Of a DNA stretch of 64,000 bases, positions 1 to 7,686 are shown in pieces (position 1 is the first letter of the stretch; each line of letters starts with the position of its first letter). A model generated the notes under the pieces. It saw only the letters and a list, made by a program, of their open reading frames with translations. It searched no databases and was not told the DNA's origin. This stretch comes from Streptomyces mangrovisoli (GTDB lineage: Bacteria; Actinomycetota; Actinomycetes; Streptomycetales; Streptomycetaceae), in assembly GCF_000974985.2 (NCBI RefSeq), contig NZ_LAVA02000090.1, forward strand, positions 124,001-188,000, written 5' to 3'. A program made the translations under genes and the position numbers.

Positions 1-925
1 GGGCGTAGCGGGCCGCGATCTCCAGGCAGCGGGCGAGGGAGTCGCTGCAGCCGGCGGTGACCGCCCGGCCCGCCGGGGTGGCGGGGTCCCGCTCGCCGAC
101 TGTCTCGTCGATGCCCCGGGCGAGCGCCCGGAACAGGGCGGTGACCGCGTCGGGGCGGGAGCGCAGGACGTCGTCGCGGACGACCAGCAGATGGTTCGCG
201 GGCACCGTGCCGTGCCGCTCGACCCATGCGGCGGCCGCTTCCTCCGCGTCCTCGATCACGGGCACCAGGGGGACGCCCTGGACACCGATGGCGCGCGGCC
301 CGAGCACCGCCGCGTCCACGTCGGCGGCCCGCAGCAGGGCGGCGACGCCGCCGGCCGAGGACCGCCGGACGTTCGGCGGGTTCACGTAGGTGTCGACGTG
401 CGCGTCCTCGGTCGTGACCCAGGTGACGTCCGACGCCTCGACGCCGTAGTCCTCGCGCAGGATGCCGCGCACCCACAGACCGGTGGTCTGGCCGTACGAC
501 CGCACCCCGATCCGGCGCCCGGCGAGCCGCCGCACGTCCAGCTCGGGCCCGTCGGGCAGCCGGGTCAGCGAGTGGTGGTGCGTGGCGCCGATCAGCACGG
601 CCGGGAGCAGGGTGAGGGGGACGCCCGCGTCACGTGCCATCAGGTAGGTGGCGACGGGCATCTCGCAGACGTCGAACTCCAGCGCGCGCACCATCCGTGG
701 GAACGCGGTGTGCAGCGGGGAGGCGGACAGGAAGCGGCAGTCGGCGCCCGCCACGGGGATCGTGCCGTCTCTCAGGACGCGGGTGTGGGGGTAGTCGCCG
801 AGCAGGACGTCGAGCGTCTCGCCGGTCCGGACGTGCGGCTCTTCGTGGCCTTGGACGAGTGGCGTGTCGCGGTCCGCCGCAGGGGTGTTCACGGTCGCGG
901 TCTCCTCGCTCCTGGCTCTGCTCAT
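1..925 (-). CDS. 4,5-dihydroxyphthalate decarboxylase-like protein (3' end off window)
   Basis: Partial gene; its C-terminus lies beyond the left edge. The ATG at 925 overlaps the stop of the upstream ThDP enzyme gene (ATGA), so the two are translationally coupled. After a charged tail of about 35 residues the protein reads LDVLLGDYPHTRVLRDG and later FDVCEMPVATYLMARDAGVP, typical of the 4,5-dihydroxyphthalate decarboxylase branch of the NMT1/periplasmic-binding fold. There is no signal peptide or lipobox, so I read it as a cytoplasmic enzyme rather than a transporter binding protein. In the family the reaction is decarboxylation of 4,5-dihydroxyphthalate to protocatechuate, which fits a LigJ-like hydratase in the same operon. 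The true substrate is unknown. Confidence 0.7.
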   Translation of the reverse strand, partial: MSRARSEETATVNTPAADRDTPLVQGHEEPHVRTGETLDVLLGDYPHTRVLRDGTIPVAGADCRFLSASPLHTAFPRMVRALEFDVCEMPVATYLMARDAGVPLTLLPAVLIGATHHHSLTRLPDGPELDVRRLAGRRIGVRSYGQTTGLWVRGILREDYGVEASDVTWVTTEDAHVDTYVNPPNVRRSSAGGVAALLRAADVDAAVLGPRAIGVQGVPLVPVIEDAEEAAAAWVERHGTVPANHLLVVRDDVLRSRPDAVTALFRALARGIDETVGERDPATPAGRAVTAGCSDSLARCLEIAARYA

Positions 926-2580
926 ACGTCCTCGCCGTACCAGAGGCGCCGGTAGGGCGGGCTGAGCACCGTGCGGGTGATGCGGACGTCGATGACGGTG
1001 GGGCGGGGTTCGCGGACGTACTCGGCGAGTGCGGAACGCAGTTGGTCCGTGGTGCGCACGGTGGCGCCCGATCCGCCCAGGGCCACGGCCACGGCGCCGA
1101 GTTCCGGTGTCGGGATGACGGCGAGTTCGGGGTCGAGGTTCTTGGCCGCCGACTTGTGGTACTCGGCGCCGAGGCCCTCGTCGTTCATGACGACGACCAG
1201 CAGGGGCAGCCCGTAGCGGCAGGCGGTCTCGAACTCCGGAAGGTGCATGAGGAAGCTGGCGTCGCCCTCGACCACGAAGGAGGGCCGGCCGCCGTCCGCG
1301 ACGATCTTCCCGATGGTCAGCAGCGGAGCCTGGCCGATGGCGCCGAACATCCCGTAGTTGGAGACGATCTCGCGGGAGCGCTGGAACAGCATGGTCCCGA
1401 AGTCCGTCTGGTGTCCGCTGCCGAGCACCAGGTCGATCTCGCCCGGGAGTTGCTCGTCGAGCACCGTGATCGCCTCGCGCGGGTCGATCAGTCCCGGCTC
1501 GCGGACGAGGTCGGCCGGATCGACGAGCGGTGCGGCCAGCCGGCCGCGGACCCCGGCGGTGTGGAAGCCCTCGATCCGTACGGAGCGGCTCGCGAGTTCC
1601 CGCTCCAGCGCCGCCAGCGCGGTCACCGCGTCGGAGCGGACGTAGACGTCGGCGGCGGCGCCGTTGCCCATGATCAAGTGCTCGGCGGAGTCGATCTGCA
1701 CGTACGTGGCTTCGGGGAAGAGGTAACCGGCCTCGGTGGTGTAGTGGTTGAGGCTGGCGCCGACCGCGATCACGCAGTCGGCCTCCTGGAGCAGTTCCAT
1801 CGCCACCCGGTTACCGAACAGCCCGGAGATGCCCACGTGGTGCTCGGTCCGCTCGCGCAGCCAGTTCTTCGCCTGGAGTGTGGTGGCGATCAGGGCGCCC
1901 GTACGCTCCTGAAGCCGCAGCACACCCTCGCCCGCGTCGGCCTGCCGGGCGCCGCGCCCCACGATGATCACGACACGCTTGCTCGCCTGCACCACGTCGG
2001 CGGCGCGTGCGATGCGCTCGGGATCGGGCAACGGCCGCTGCCGGTCGATCAGTTCGGTCGAGGGCACGTACGGCGTGTCGAGTACGTCGCCGAACTCGTG
2101 CGTCTGGATGTCCATCGGGGCGCTGATCATGACCGGGCGGGACTCGGTCCGGGCCAGGTGGAAGGCGCTCTGGACGACCTCCTGCGCCTGGTCGGCGCGG
2201 TCGAGGTGGAGGTAGGCGCACTCGATGGCGGCGGCGAAACGGCCCTGGTCGAGGTACTGGGCGGCGGCCTTGTCGCCCCAGGCGGTCTCGCCGCAGAACG
2301 CGACCAGCGGGGTGCGCGCCCGCGCCGCCACGATCATCGAGGTGGCGAGCTGGGAGACGCCGGGGCCGCTGGTCGTGGTGATGACGCCGGGCTGCCCGGC
2401 GGCCCGCGCCCAGCCGTCGGCCATGCCCAGGCCGGAGCCCTCGTGCCGCACCTCGTAGAGCCGCACACCGCGTTCGGCGAGGGCGTTCATCCAGTGCATG
2501 TTGGCGTCGCCCATCATGCCGAAGACGTCGCGGGTGCCTTCCGCGAGGAACGCCTCGGCCATGGCCTCGTAGACCTTCAT
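922..2580 (-). CDS. Thiamine diphosphate-dependent enzyme (acetolactate synthase/decarboxylase family)
   Basis: A 552-residue ThDP enzyme of the acetolactate synthase/benzoylformate decarboxylase superfamily. The N-terminal domain has the conserved glutamate (Glu47 in VRHEGSGLGMADGWARA) that activates the cofactor. The C-terminal domain has the ThDP/Mg motif, GDAS near residue 439 followed about 26 residues later by ND. The start is set by ATGA overlap with the LigJ-like gene upstream; the open frame extends further but only as antisense of that gene. It sits between a 4-oxalomesaconate hydratase-like and a dihydroxyphthalate decarboxylase-like gene, so a 2-oxo acid from ring cleavage is a plausible substrate. 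This is inference; the sequence does not separate carboligase from decarboxylase. Confidence 0.85.
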   Translation of the reverse strand: MKVYEAMAEAFLAEGTRDVFGMMGDANMHWMNALAERGVRLYEVRHEGSGLGMADGWARAAGQPGVITTTSGPGVSQLATSMIVAARARTPLVAFCGETAWGDKAAAQYLDQGRFAAAIECAYLHLDRADQAQEVVQSAFHLARTESRPVMISAPMDIQTHEFGDVLDTPYVPSTELIDRQRPLPDPERIARAADVVQASKRVVIIVGRGARQADAGEGVLRLQERTGALIATTLQAKNWLRERTEHHVGISGLFGNRVAMELLQEADCVIAVGASLNHYTTEAGYLFPEATYVQIDSAEHLIMGNGAAADVYVRSDAVTALAALERELASRSVRIEGFHTAGVRGRLAAPLVDPADLVREPGLIDPREAITVLDEQLPGEIDLVLGSGHQTDFGTMLFQRSREIVSNYGMFGAIGQAPLLTIGKIVADGGRPSFVVEGDASFLMHLPEFETACRYGLPLLVVVMNDEGLGAEYHKSAAKNLDPELAVIPTPELGAVAVALGGSGATVRTTDQLRSALAEYVREPRPTVIDVRITRTVLSPPYRRLWYGEDV

Positions 2581-3656
2581 CGGGTGGTCGCCTCCGGGTT
2601 CGCGCGGTGCGGGTGGTCCTTCAAGAGGTCCTGGAGGTGGTCTTCGAGGCGGGGGAACACGCGGAGCGCGTTGCCGTACTCGATGAGCCGGCGATCCGCG
2701 TCGGACAGGCCGGTGACGGAGTCGAGGATGCTCTTGGTGTCGTCGAAGTGGTGTCCGGTCTCCGGGTCGACGCCGCGGACGGCGCCGATCATCTCGGAGG
2801 CGAACAGGATGTTCCGGGCCGGGACGACGTCCGTCAGCAGCTGCATCCCGCGCGGGTGGTAGACGCAGGTGTCGAAGTGGACGTTGTTCAGGACCAGTTC
2901 CTCCAGCGGAGGGCGGCCCTGGTCCTGCATGACGCCCCGGTAGCGGCCCCAGTGGTAGGGGACGGCGCCGCCGCCGTGCGGGATGATGACCTGGAGGTCG
3001 GGGAAGTCCCGGAACAGGTCCGACTGGCACAGCTGCATGAACACGGCGGTGTCACCGGCCAGGTAGTGCGCGCAGGTGCCCTGCAGGGCGGGGTTGCGGG
3101 ACATCGCGACGTGCAGCATGGCCGGGACGCGCAGCTCGACCAGCTTCTCGTACAGCGGGTAGTACACCTTGTCGGTGACCGGCGGCGCCTGCCAGTTGCC
3201 GTCGGAGGGGTCCGGGTTGAGCAGGGCCCCGACGAACCCCAACTCCCGGACGCAGCGCTCCAGTTCGGCGACGCTGTGGTGGACCGACGCCTCCAGTCCG
3301 GCACCGGGCGACTGGGGCAGTTGGCAGACGCCGACGAAGCGGCCGGGGAACAGGGCGCACACCCGGGCGATCAGGTCGTTGGTGACGTGGGACCAGTCCA
3401 GGCTGGTCCGCGCGTCGCCGTAGTGGTGGGCCATCTTCCCGGCGCCGGGCGAGAAGAGGGTGACGTCGGTGCCACGTTCGTCCTGGAGCTTGAGCTGACC
3501 CCGCTCGATGACGGCCCTGATGTCGTCGTCGCCGATGGTCAGTTCGTCGGGTGAGACGCGGGCGCCCGAGTCCTCGAAGGCGCGGATCTGTTTCTCCCGC
3601 CATCGGCCGAGGGCGGGTGGGGCGGTGGTGAAGTGACCGTGACAGTCGATGAGCAT
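2577..3656 (-). CDS. LigJ-like 4-oxalomesaconate hydratase (amidohydrolase family)
   Basis: A 359-residue amidohydrolase-superfamily protein. It begins MLIDCHGHF with metal ligands His6 and His8, and has later histidines in MLHVAMSRN and IIPHGGGAVPYHWGR. The segment FASEMIGAVRGVDPETGHHF is characteristic of LigJ-type 4-oxalomesaconate hydratases rather than of the gamma-resorcylate decarboxylase branch. LigJ converts 4-oxalomesaconate to 4-carboxy-4-hydroxy-2-oxoadipate in the protocatechuate 4,5-cleavage and gallate pathways. The ATG at 3656 is chosen because MLIDCHGHF is the family N-terminus and AAGGAA precedes it; an upstream in-frame start adds 15 atypical residues. It is followed by an ATGA overlap with the ThDP gene. 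A 182-bp gap to the upstream aldolase holds a duplicated 14-mer (3811-3824 and 3837-3850). Confidence 0.85.
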   Translation of the reverse strand: MLIDCHGHFTTAPPALGRWREKQIRAFEDSGARVSPDELTIGDDDIRAVIERGQLKLQDERGTDVTLFSPGAGKMAHHYGDARTSLDWSHVTNDLIARVCALFPGRFVGVCQLPQSPGAGLEASVHHSVAELERCVRELGFVGALLNPDPSDGNWQAPPVTDKVYYPLYEKLVELRVPAMLHVAMSRNPALQGTCAHYLAGDTAVFMQLCQSDLFRDFPDLQVIIPHGGGAVPYHWGRYRGVMQDQGRPPLEELVLNNVHFDTCVYHPRGMQLLTDVVPARNILFASEMIGAVRGVDPETGHHFDDTKSILDSVTGLSDADRRLIEYGNALRVFPRLEDHLQDLLKDHPHRANPEATTR

Positions 3657-3838
3657 GGGGGTTCCTTGGTGGGAGGGCAGCAGGAAGCCGCACGGGTACA
3701 CGGGGAGGGTTGAGCCTGCGGCTCGAGGAGGCCGGCCGGGACCTGCGCCGGCCGGAGGCGGCCGGGGCGGCTGAGGCGGACGCGCCGTCCGGGGCGGCCC
3801 GGGGACCGATGGTCAGGCGCGGCCCGGAGGACCGGCGG

Positions 3839-4696
3839 TCAGGCGCGGCCGGTGAGGGAACGCGCCAGGTCCAGGCCGGGGTAGGTGCGCACGGGGGCGG
3901 TCATCAGGAAGCGGTAGCCGTCGTCGAGCACCTGCTTGACGTTGTCGGCGGTGACGTGCGGGTGGCCCACCGGGACGCCCCGCTCGACGCAGGTGTCGAG
4001 GATCCGTCGCTTGCAGGCGAGCATCCGCGGATGGTCGTACTGGCGCGGGATGCCGAGTTCCTGGCTCATGTCGCCCTCGCCGACGATGACGAGCCCGATC
4101 CCCGGTACCTCGTCGAGGATGCGGGGCAGGTTCGCGATGCCCTGCTGGTCCTCGATCATGAGGGCCACGAGCACTTCGCCGTCCGGGTCCAGCGGCCAGA
4201 CGTCACTGCGCTCGTAGTACTCCTGGTTGGAGATGCCCCAGAAGCGGGCGGCGGCGCTCGGGCTGTCGCCGCGCAGCCCGGCCGGCTCGTGCCGGGGCTC
4301 CCCCGGCAGCGACGGATACCGGCAGGCGGCCACGGCGTTGCGGGCCTCGTCGACGGTCGAGATGTGCGGCCACACGATACCGAACGCGCCCAGGTCGAGG
4401 GCCTGTTTGGCGTGCCACTGGGCCTTTTCGGCGCCGTTGACGGGGATCCGCACGATCGGGGTGATCGCGGGTCCCGGCTCGTCGGAGCTGCGGATCTGCC
4501 GCCGGTCGAGGAGGTACTGGAAGCTGTCGCGCAGCGCGATGGCGTCCCACGGTTTGTGTTCCGTCTCGAAGACGAGCGCGTCGTAGGAGGTGGTGGCGAA
4601 GTCGAGCGCGGCGGCGGGGTCGGCTGGGGAGAACGACGCGAAGACGTGCCGGCCCGCGCCGAGATGGGCGATGACCTTGTTGAGCCGGGCTGTCAC
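3839..4696 (-). CDS. HpcH/HpaI-family aldolase
   Basis: A 285-residue class II, metal-dependent aldolase of the HpcH/HpaI family. Recognisable blocks are YDALVFETEHKPWD, LDLGAFGIVWPHISTVDEA, EVLVALMIEDQQGIANLPRI and IGLVIVGEGDMSQELG, which follow the TIM-barrel order of 4-hydroxy-2-oxoheptanedioate aldolases; the glutamate and aspartate in the last two are candidate metal ligands. The GTG at 4696 overlaps the stop of the CoxG-like gene (GTGA) and gives the family N-terminus VTARLNKV. With the LigJ-like hydratase next in the operon, cleavage of 4-carboxy-4-hydroxy-2-oxoadipate to pyruvate and oxaloacetate is an attractive role. The usual enzyme for that step (LigK/RraA type) is unrelated, so this would be a replacement and is unproven. 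Confidence 0.8.
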   Translation of the reverse strand: MTARLNKVIAHLGAGRHVFASFSPADPAAALDFATTSYDALVFETEHKPWDAIALRDSFQYLLDRRQIRSSDEPGPAITPIVRIPVNGAEKAQWHAKQALDLGAFGIVWPHISTVDEARNAVAACRYPSLPGEPRHEPAGLRGDSPSAAARFWGISNQEYYERSDVWPLDPDGEVLVALMIEDQQGIANLPRILDEVPGIGLVIVGEGDMSQELGIPRQYDHPRMLACKRRILDTCVERGVPVGHPHVTADNVKQVLDDGYRFLMTAPVRTYPGLDLARSLTGRA

Positions 4697-5301
4697 GGAC
4701 GGACTCCTCGGGAAGGGGTGGAGGTTGCCTTGCCGGGACGGGTCGGGGACGGGTCGCGGCCGAACAGGCGGGCCAGCCGCGCGCGGAGGCGCTGCCACAG
4801 TCCGGGGCGCTCGGCTGGGGCGGCGATGGGGGTTGCGTCGGCGGTGTCCGTGGGCGCGCAGCGTTCGACAAGCGCCGCCGAGAACTCGCGTGCCATCCTG
4901 GCCACCACGACACCGGCGCCCGACTCGATCAGCGGGGCGAGCTTGCCGGAGAGGTTCATCTCGCCGGTCATCGCCACCTGCGTGCCGCCGGTCACGGTGT
5001 CCTCGGTCACCCGGAAGACCGCGCCGCCGCTGAACCGGGTGGCGCCCTGGCCGTCCCTGCCGCGTGCGGTCAGCCGGCCTTCGCGCTCGTCCTGGTCCAG
5101 TTCCAGCGTGATGCGGGCGGCGAACTTGACCCTGATGCCGCCGAATCGGACGACGAGGACGCCGTCGAAGGATCCGTCGTCGTGGGACTCGCCGAGTTCG
5201 GCGCCGCCGACGCAGGACACGACGGCCGAGGGGTCGGAGATGATCTCCCAGACCCGTGCCGGCGGGCTCGGCACATCTATCTTTTCAGCGATGGATATCA
5301 A
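4693..5301 (-). CDS. CoxG-like SRPBCC protein
   Basis: A 202-residue protein whose first 150 residues form a START/SRPBCC domain of the CO dehydrogenase subunit G (CoxG) type: MISIAEKIDVPSPPARVWEIISDPSAV, then ARITLELDQDE and FRVTEDTVTGGTQVAMTGEM, ending with the amphipathic helix LIESGAGVVVARMAREFSAAL. The C-terminal 50 residues are arginine- and proline-rich low complexity. CoxG proteins act in membrane recruitment or assembly of molybdenum hydroxylases, but no such hydroxylase is in view. The gene lies between the ABC ATPase (18-bp gap) and the aldolase (4-bp overlap) in one transcription unit. Small-molecule binding by the SRPBCC cavity is the safe statement. Confidence 0.8.
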   Translation of the reverse strand: MISIAEKIDVPSPPARVWEIISDPSAVVSCVGGAELGESHDDGSFDGVLVVRFGGIRVKFAARITLELDQDEREGRLTARGRDGQGATRFSGGAVFRVTEDTVTGGTQVAMTGEMNLSGKLAPLIESGAGVVVARMAREFSAALVERCAPTDTADATPIAAPAERPGLWQRLRARLARLFGRDPSPTRPGKATSTPSRGVRP

Positions 5302-5319
5302 GGGGGACCTCTCTGGACG

Positions 5320-6120
5320 CTAGGCGGCGTCGGTCGCCTCGGCGTCGGACGTGAACAGGCTCCACAGGTCGTTGTAGAGCTCCGAGAACTCGGGCGATTC
5401 GACGAGGGAGCCGATGGTGCGGGGGCGTCCGAAGGGGACGGGGAGGGTACGGCGGACGGTGCCCGGCCCGTCCGACATCACGACCACCTCGTCGGCGAGG
5501 TAGAGGGCCTCGTTGAGGTCGTGGGTGACGAAGACGAGGGTGCCCTGCTGCTCCTGCCACAGGTTGAGGAGTTCCTGCTGGAGCTTGAGCCGGGTGATGG
5601 CGTCGAGGGGGCCGAAGGGCTCGTCCATCAGCACGATGGAGGGTTCGTAGATCAGTGCACGGGCGATCGCGCAGCGCTTGCGCATTCCGCCGGACAGTTC
5701 GCGCGGGTAGTGGTTCTCGAATCCGGTCAGCCCTACGACGTCGACCCAGTGCGCGATGCGTTCCTCGCGCTCCGCCTTGGGCACCTTGCGGAACTTGAGG
5801 GCCAGGCCGATGTTGGCCTTCACGGTGAGCCACGGCAGCAGGTCGGTCTGCTGGGTCACGTATGCGGCCTCCGAGTTGACGGCCCTCACCTCCTCGCCGC
5901 CGAAGTGGACCCGGCCCTCGGTCGGGAAGAGAAGGCCGGCGGCCAGATTGAGCAGGGTGCTCTTCCCGCAGCCGCTGGGGCCGATCACGGCGACGCATGT
6001 GCCGCGCTTGATGCGGAAGGACACGTCCGTGATGGCGGGGCGGTGGCTGCCCGGGAACTCCAGGGTCACGTTCTCGAAGCGGAGCGCTTCCGTCTCCGGG
6101 GCACGCTGTGTGGTCGACAT
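5320..6120 (-). CDS. ABC transporter ATP-binding protein (nitrate/sulfonate/taurine type)
   Basis: A 266-residue ABC ATPase of the SsuB/TauB family. It has Walker A GPSGCGKST (residues 47-55), Q-loop VTQQTDLLPWLTV, signature LSGGM (142-146), Walker B IVLMDEP (162-168) and the H-loop VFVTHDLNEA. Such ATPases energise import of aromatic or sulfonate compounds with a ThiY/SsuA-like binding protein and an SsuC-like permease. Neither partner is intact here, though a decayed solute-binding fragment lies at 6809-7123 on the other strand. The ATG at 6120 is preceded by the operon's regulatory region; the frame upstream of it is non-coding. It is the first visible gene of the leftward catabolic operon. 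Confidence 0.9.
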   Translation of the reverse strand: MSTTQRAPETEALRFENVTLEFPGSHRPAITDVSFRIKRGTCVAVIGPSGCGKSTLLNLAAGLLFPTEGRVHFGGEEVRAVNSEAAYVTQQTDLLPWLTVKANIGLALKFRKVPKAEREERIAHWVDVVGLTGFENHYPRELSGGMRKRCAIARALIYEPSIVLMDEPFGPLDAITRLKLQQELLNLWQEQQGTLVFVTHDLNEALYLADEVVVMSDGPGTVRRTLPVPFGRPRTIGSLVESPEFSELYNDLWSLFTSDAEATDAA

Positions 6121-6288
6121 CTTCGTCTCCTCGGCCCGCCCTTTGCGGAGGGCGGCCTGGCCCGTCGTTCGTGCGGTGGATGGGTGGCCGACGCGGTCGG
6201 CCCCGGTGGCGCTGCGCCGGGAGCCTGTGGGCGCGGCCGACTGAAGCCGCCTGTAGGCAGGCCCAGTTGAGCACGTTCTCGAAGTGGA

Positions 6289-6299
6289 TTGTCCGACAA
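6289..6299. promoter_or_regulatory. GntR/FadR-type operator 1 upstream of the catabolic operon
   Basis: TTGTCCGACAA is an inverted repeat of 5-bp arms around one base and matches the FadR-subfamily GntR consensus TNGTNNNACNA at every fixed position. It lies 169 bp upstream of the ABC ATPase start, inside the 428-bp stretch 6121-6548 that has no gene. A second copy lies 109 bp further out. Confidence 0.55.
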
Positions 6300-6397
6300 G
6301 AACTGCAGGGAACGTAACGCTCCCGAACCACTCCGGCAAGATGCCTGCAAGAAAAACCCGATGTGCGCCCCAACCTCAACCAACCCCACACTTAGGA

Positions 6398-6408
6398 CTG
6401 TTGGACAA
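6398..6408. promoter_or_regulatory. GntR/FadR-type operator 2
   Basis: On the minus strand this reads TTGTCCAACAG, matching operator 1 at 9 of 11 positions and keeping the TNGTNNNAC core. Two spaced sites for one regulator would fit looping or cooperative repression of the leftward operon. No GntR gene lies in the window. Confidence 0.45.
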
Positions 6409-6548
6409 TGTGATGCGCAGCCCGAGGGGCAACTCCGCAGATGAGAGCCGGGTTTGCGCGGTCGGCGGAAGACCGGCTGCCCGGCCGACCCACCTCTGGG
6501 CCGGCCGGGCAGGATTCGGATGCGGCGACCGGGGCGCCGGGCGTCAGC

Positions 6549-6790
6549 TCACGGGGAGAGCACGCTCTGCGGGAGATGGAGCGGCATCGAGTCCTCCCAC
6601 TGGCTGTCGGTCAGCAGCTGCTTGCCGGAGCCGTCGGCGTTCATGGCCATGATCTGGCCGTAGGGCTGGAACGTGTTGTCGTACAGGGCCGCCTCCTCCA
6701 GGAACCCGTACATGCCGCTGCTCTAGAGGATGCGGCCGTCGTAACTCCACACTGTGTGGCCGTCGTTGGCGCCGCTGCTGGTCAGCACCT
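6549..6790 (-). pseudogene. TolB/PD40-like beta-propeller protein, C-terminal remnant
   Basis: Read leftward, this fragment encodes HTVWSYDGRIL, a stop, then SSGMYGFLEEAALYDN, QIMAMNADGSGKQLLTDSQW and a natural-looking end at 6549. The MNADGSGKQLLTD block is typical of PD40/TolB beta-propeller repeats. An in-frame TAG at 6723-6725 sits where a tryptophan (TGG) would be expected, and there is no start region: upstream the sequence runs straight into the oppositely oriented fragment at 6809. I read it as the last 70 to 80 residues of a lost secreted propeller protein. Confidence 0.55.
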
Positions 6791-6808
6791 GCAGGTCGCC
6801 GCCGTCGG

Positions 6809-7123
6809 GCCGACGGCAAGGTCGGCCTGCGGTTCGTCAGATGGGTGTCGCTGCCCAGCCCCAGCGCGGACAGGACCGCCCTGATGGAGGGGCGGATCGA
6901 CTGGTTCGTCACCTCGGAACCGCTGCCGTTGCAGATCCAGCATTCCGGTGACGGCATCGTGATGGCCAACTCCCGGACCGTGCCCGAATGGAGCGGCTCC
7001 TACGCCGGCTACGGGCAGGTGGTGGTCACCCGCTCGACCTATGCCAAGCAGAACTCCGACACCGTTTCAGGAACAGTCCGCGGCGTGCGCCCGGCGAGTC
7101 GATCGCTGGTTCGCCCTGCTTGA
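6809..7123 (+). pseudogene. ABC transporter substrate-binding protein fragment
   Basis: The coding-like stretch contains SADRTALMEGRIDWFVTSEP, then DGIVMANSRTVPEW and YAGYGQVVVTRSTYAKQNSD, which resembles the middle of NMT1/TauA-type solute-binding proteins (the grid of 'ALxxGxID... SEP' and 'Y..VVV.. S.. YA'). It has no start, signal peptide or lipobox, and the frame loses its family look after SDTV near 7065. It abuts the other decayed fragment near 6800. It may be what is left of a transport partner for the neighbouring orphan ABC ATPase, but the opposite orientation makes that uncertain. Confidence 0.45.
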
Positions 7124-7273
7124 CCAACTCGACGCGGAGCGATCCGGCAGCTCCTCCGACACCGCCTCACGGGTGTGCGCCCGGTGCCAGAATGGTGGGG
7201 CGGGAAGCGATGGGGAGTCGGGCGGGGCCGCTGGTGGCGGCGCGCCGGATTCCTCACGGACGAGGGGCGGGGG

Positions 7274-7681
7274 ATGTCGGCTGAGTTGGTGGGCCAGGCG
7301 GTGACGGTGATCAGCGCGGCGACCACGGCGTACGGGGCTCGGGTGCTGACGCAGTCCGAGGAGCTTGCCGCGCAGGGGACGGTGCGGCTGGGGCAGCGGC
7401 TGGTGGCGCGGCTGCTACGGCGCGGGCGGCACACCGCCGTGGAGTCGGCGGTGCGTGATCTGGCGGAGGCGGCGCCCGAGGAGCGGGAAGACGCTCGAGC
7501 GGCCCTGCGGCTGCATCTCGGACGGGCACTGCGGGAGGACCCCGAGTTGCGGGCCGAGCTCGCCTCCCTGCTGGCCGGCGGGGCTCATGCGCAGGGCGCC
7601 GGTGCCGTCGTGGTGAGCGGGTCGAACGAGGGGATCGTCTCGACGGGCGACAACGCGATCAACATTCAGCGCCGCGACTGA
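7274..7681 (+). CDS. Small helical protein with C-terminal BASS-like motif (putative NLR effector)
   Basis: A 135-residue protein of no family I can name. Residues 1-102 are alanine-, arginine- and leucine-rich and look all-helical (GARVLTQSEELAAQGTVRLG, then RAALRLHLGRALREDPELRA). A flexible glycine/alanine linker leads to the C-terminal motif NEGIVSTGDNAINIQ at residues 118-132. The next gene, six bases downstream, has nearly the same motif at its N-terminus (NGLVSTGPHAFNVQ). Sharing a short beta-prone motif between a small helical effector and an adjacent STAND protein is the hallmark of bacterial amyloid signalling (BASS) pairs, in which effectors often carry a membrane-acting Bell domain. 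The ATG at 7274 is preceded by GAGGGG. The effector role is inference. Confidence 0.7.
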   Translation: MSAELVGQAVTVISAATTAYGARVLTQSEELAAQGTVRLGQRLVARLLRRGRHTAVESAVRDLAEAAPEEREDARAALRLHLGRALREDPELRAELASLLAGGAHAQGAGAVVVSGSNEGIVSTGDNAINIQRRD

Positions 7682-7686
7682 GCACG

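Noticed and set aside
1..925. Periplasmic substrate-binding lipoprotein for the ABC ATPase
   Set aside because: No signal peptide or lipobox; the LLGDYPHTRVLRDG start is that of the dihydroxyphthalate decarboxylase branch.
634..2862. Long plus-strand open frames opposite the catabolic operon
   Set aside because: They are antisense shadows of high-GC genes: no domain, skewed Arg/Gly/Val content, and family motifs lie on the minus strand. The same applies to long frames at 12071-13753, 17130-19454, 32233-34077, 43936-46290 and 59753-62104.
7041..7304. Small gene with CARRVDRWFALLDQLDAERS just before the NLR pair
   Set aside because: No family, poor start context and overlap with both the decayed fragment and the better supported 7274 gene; could be a further remnant.
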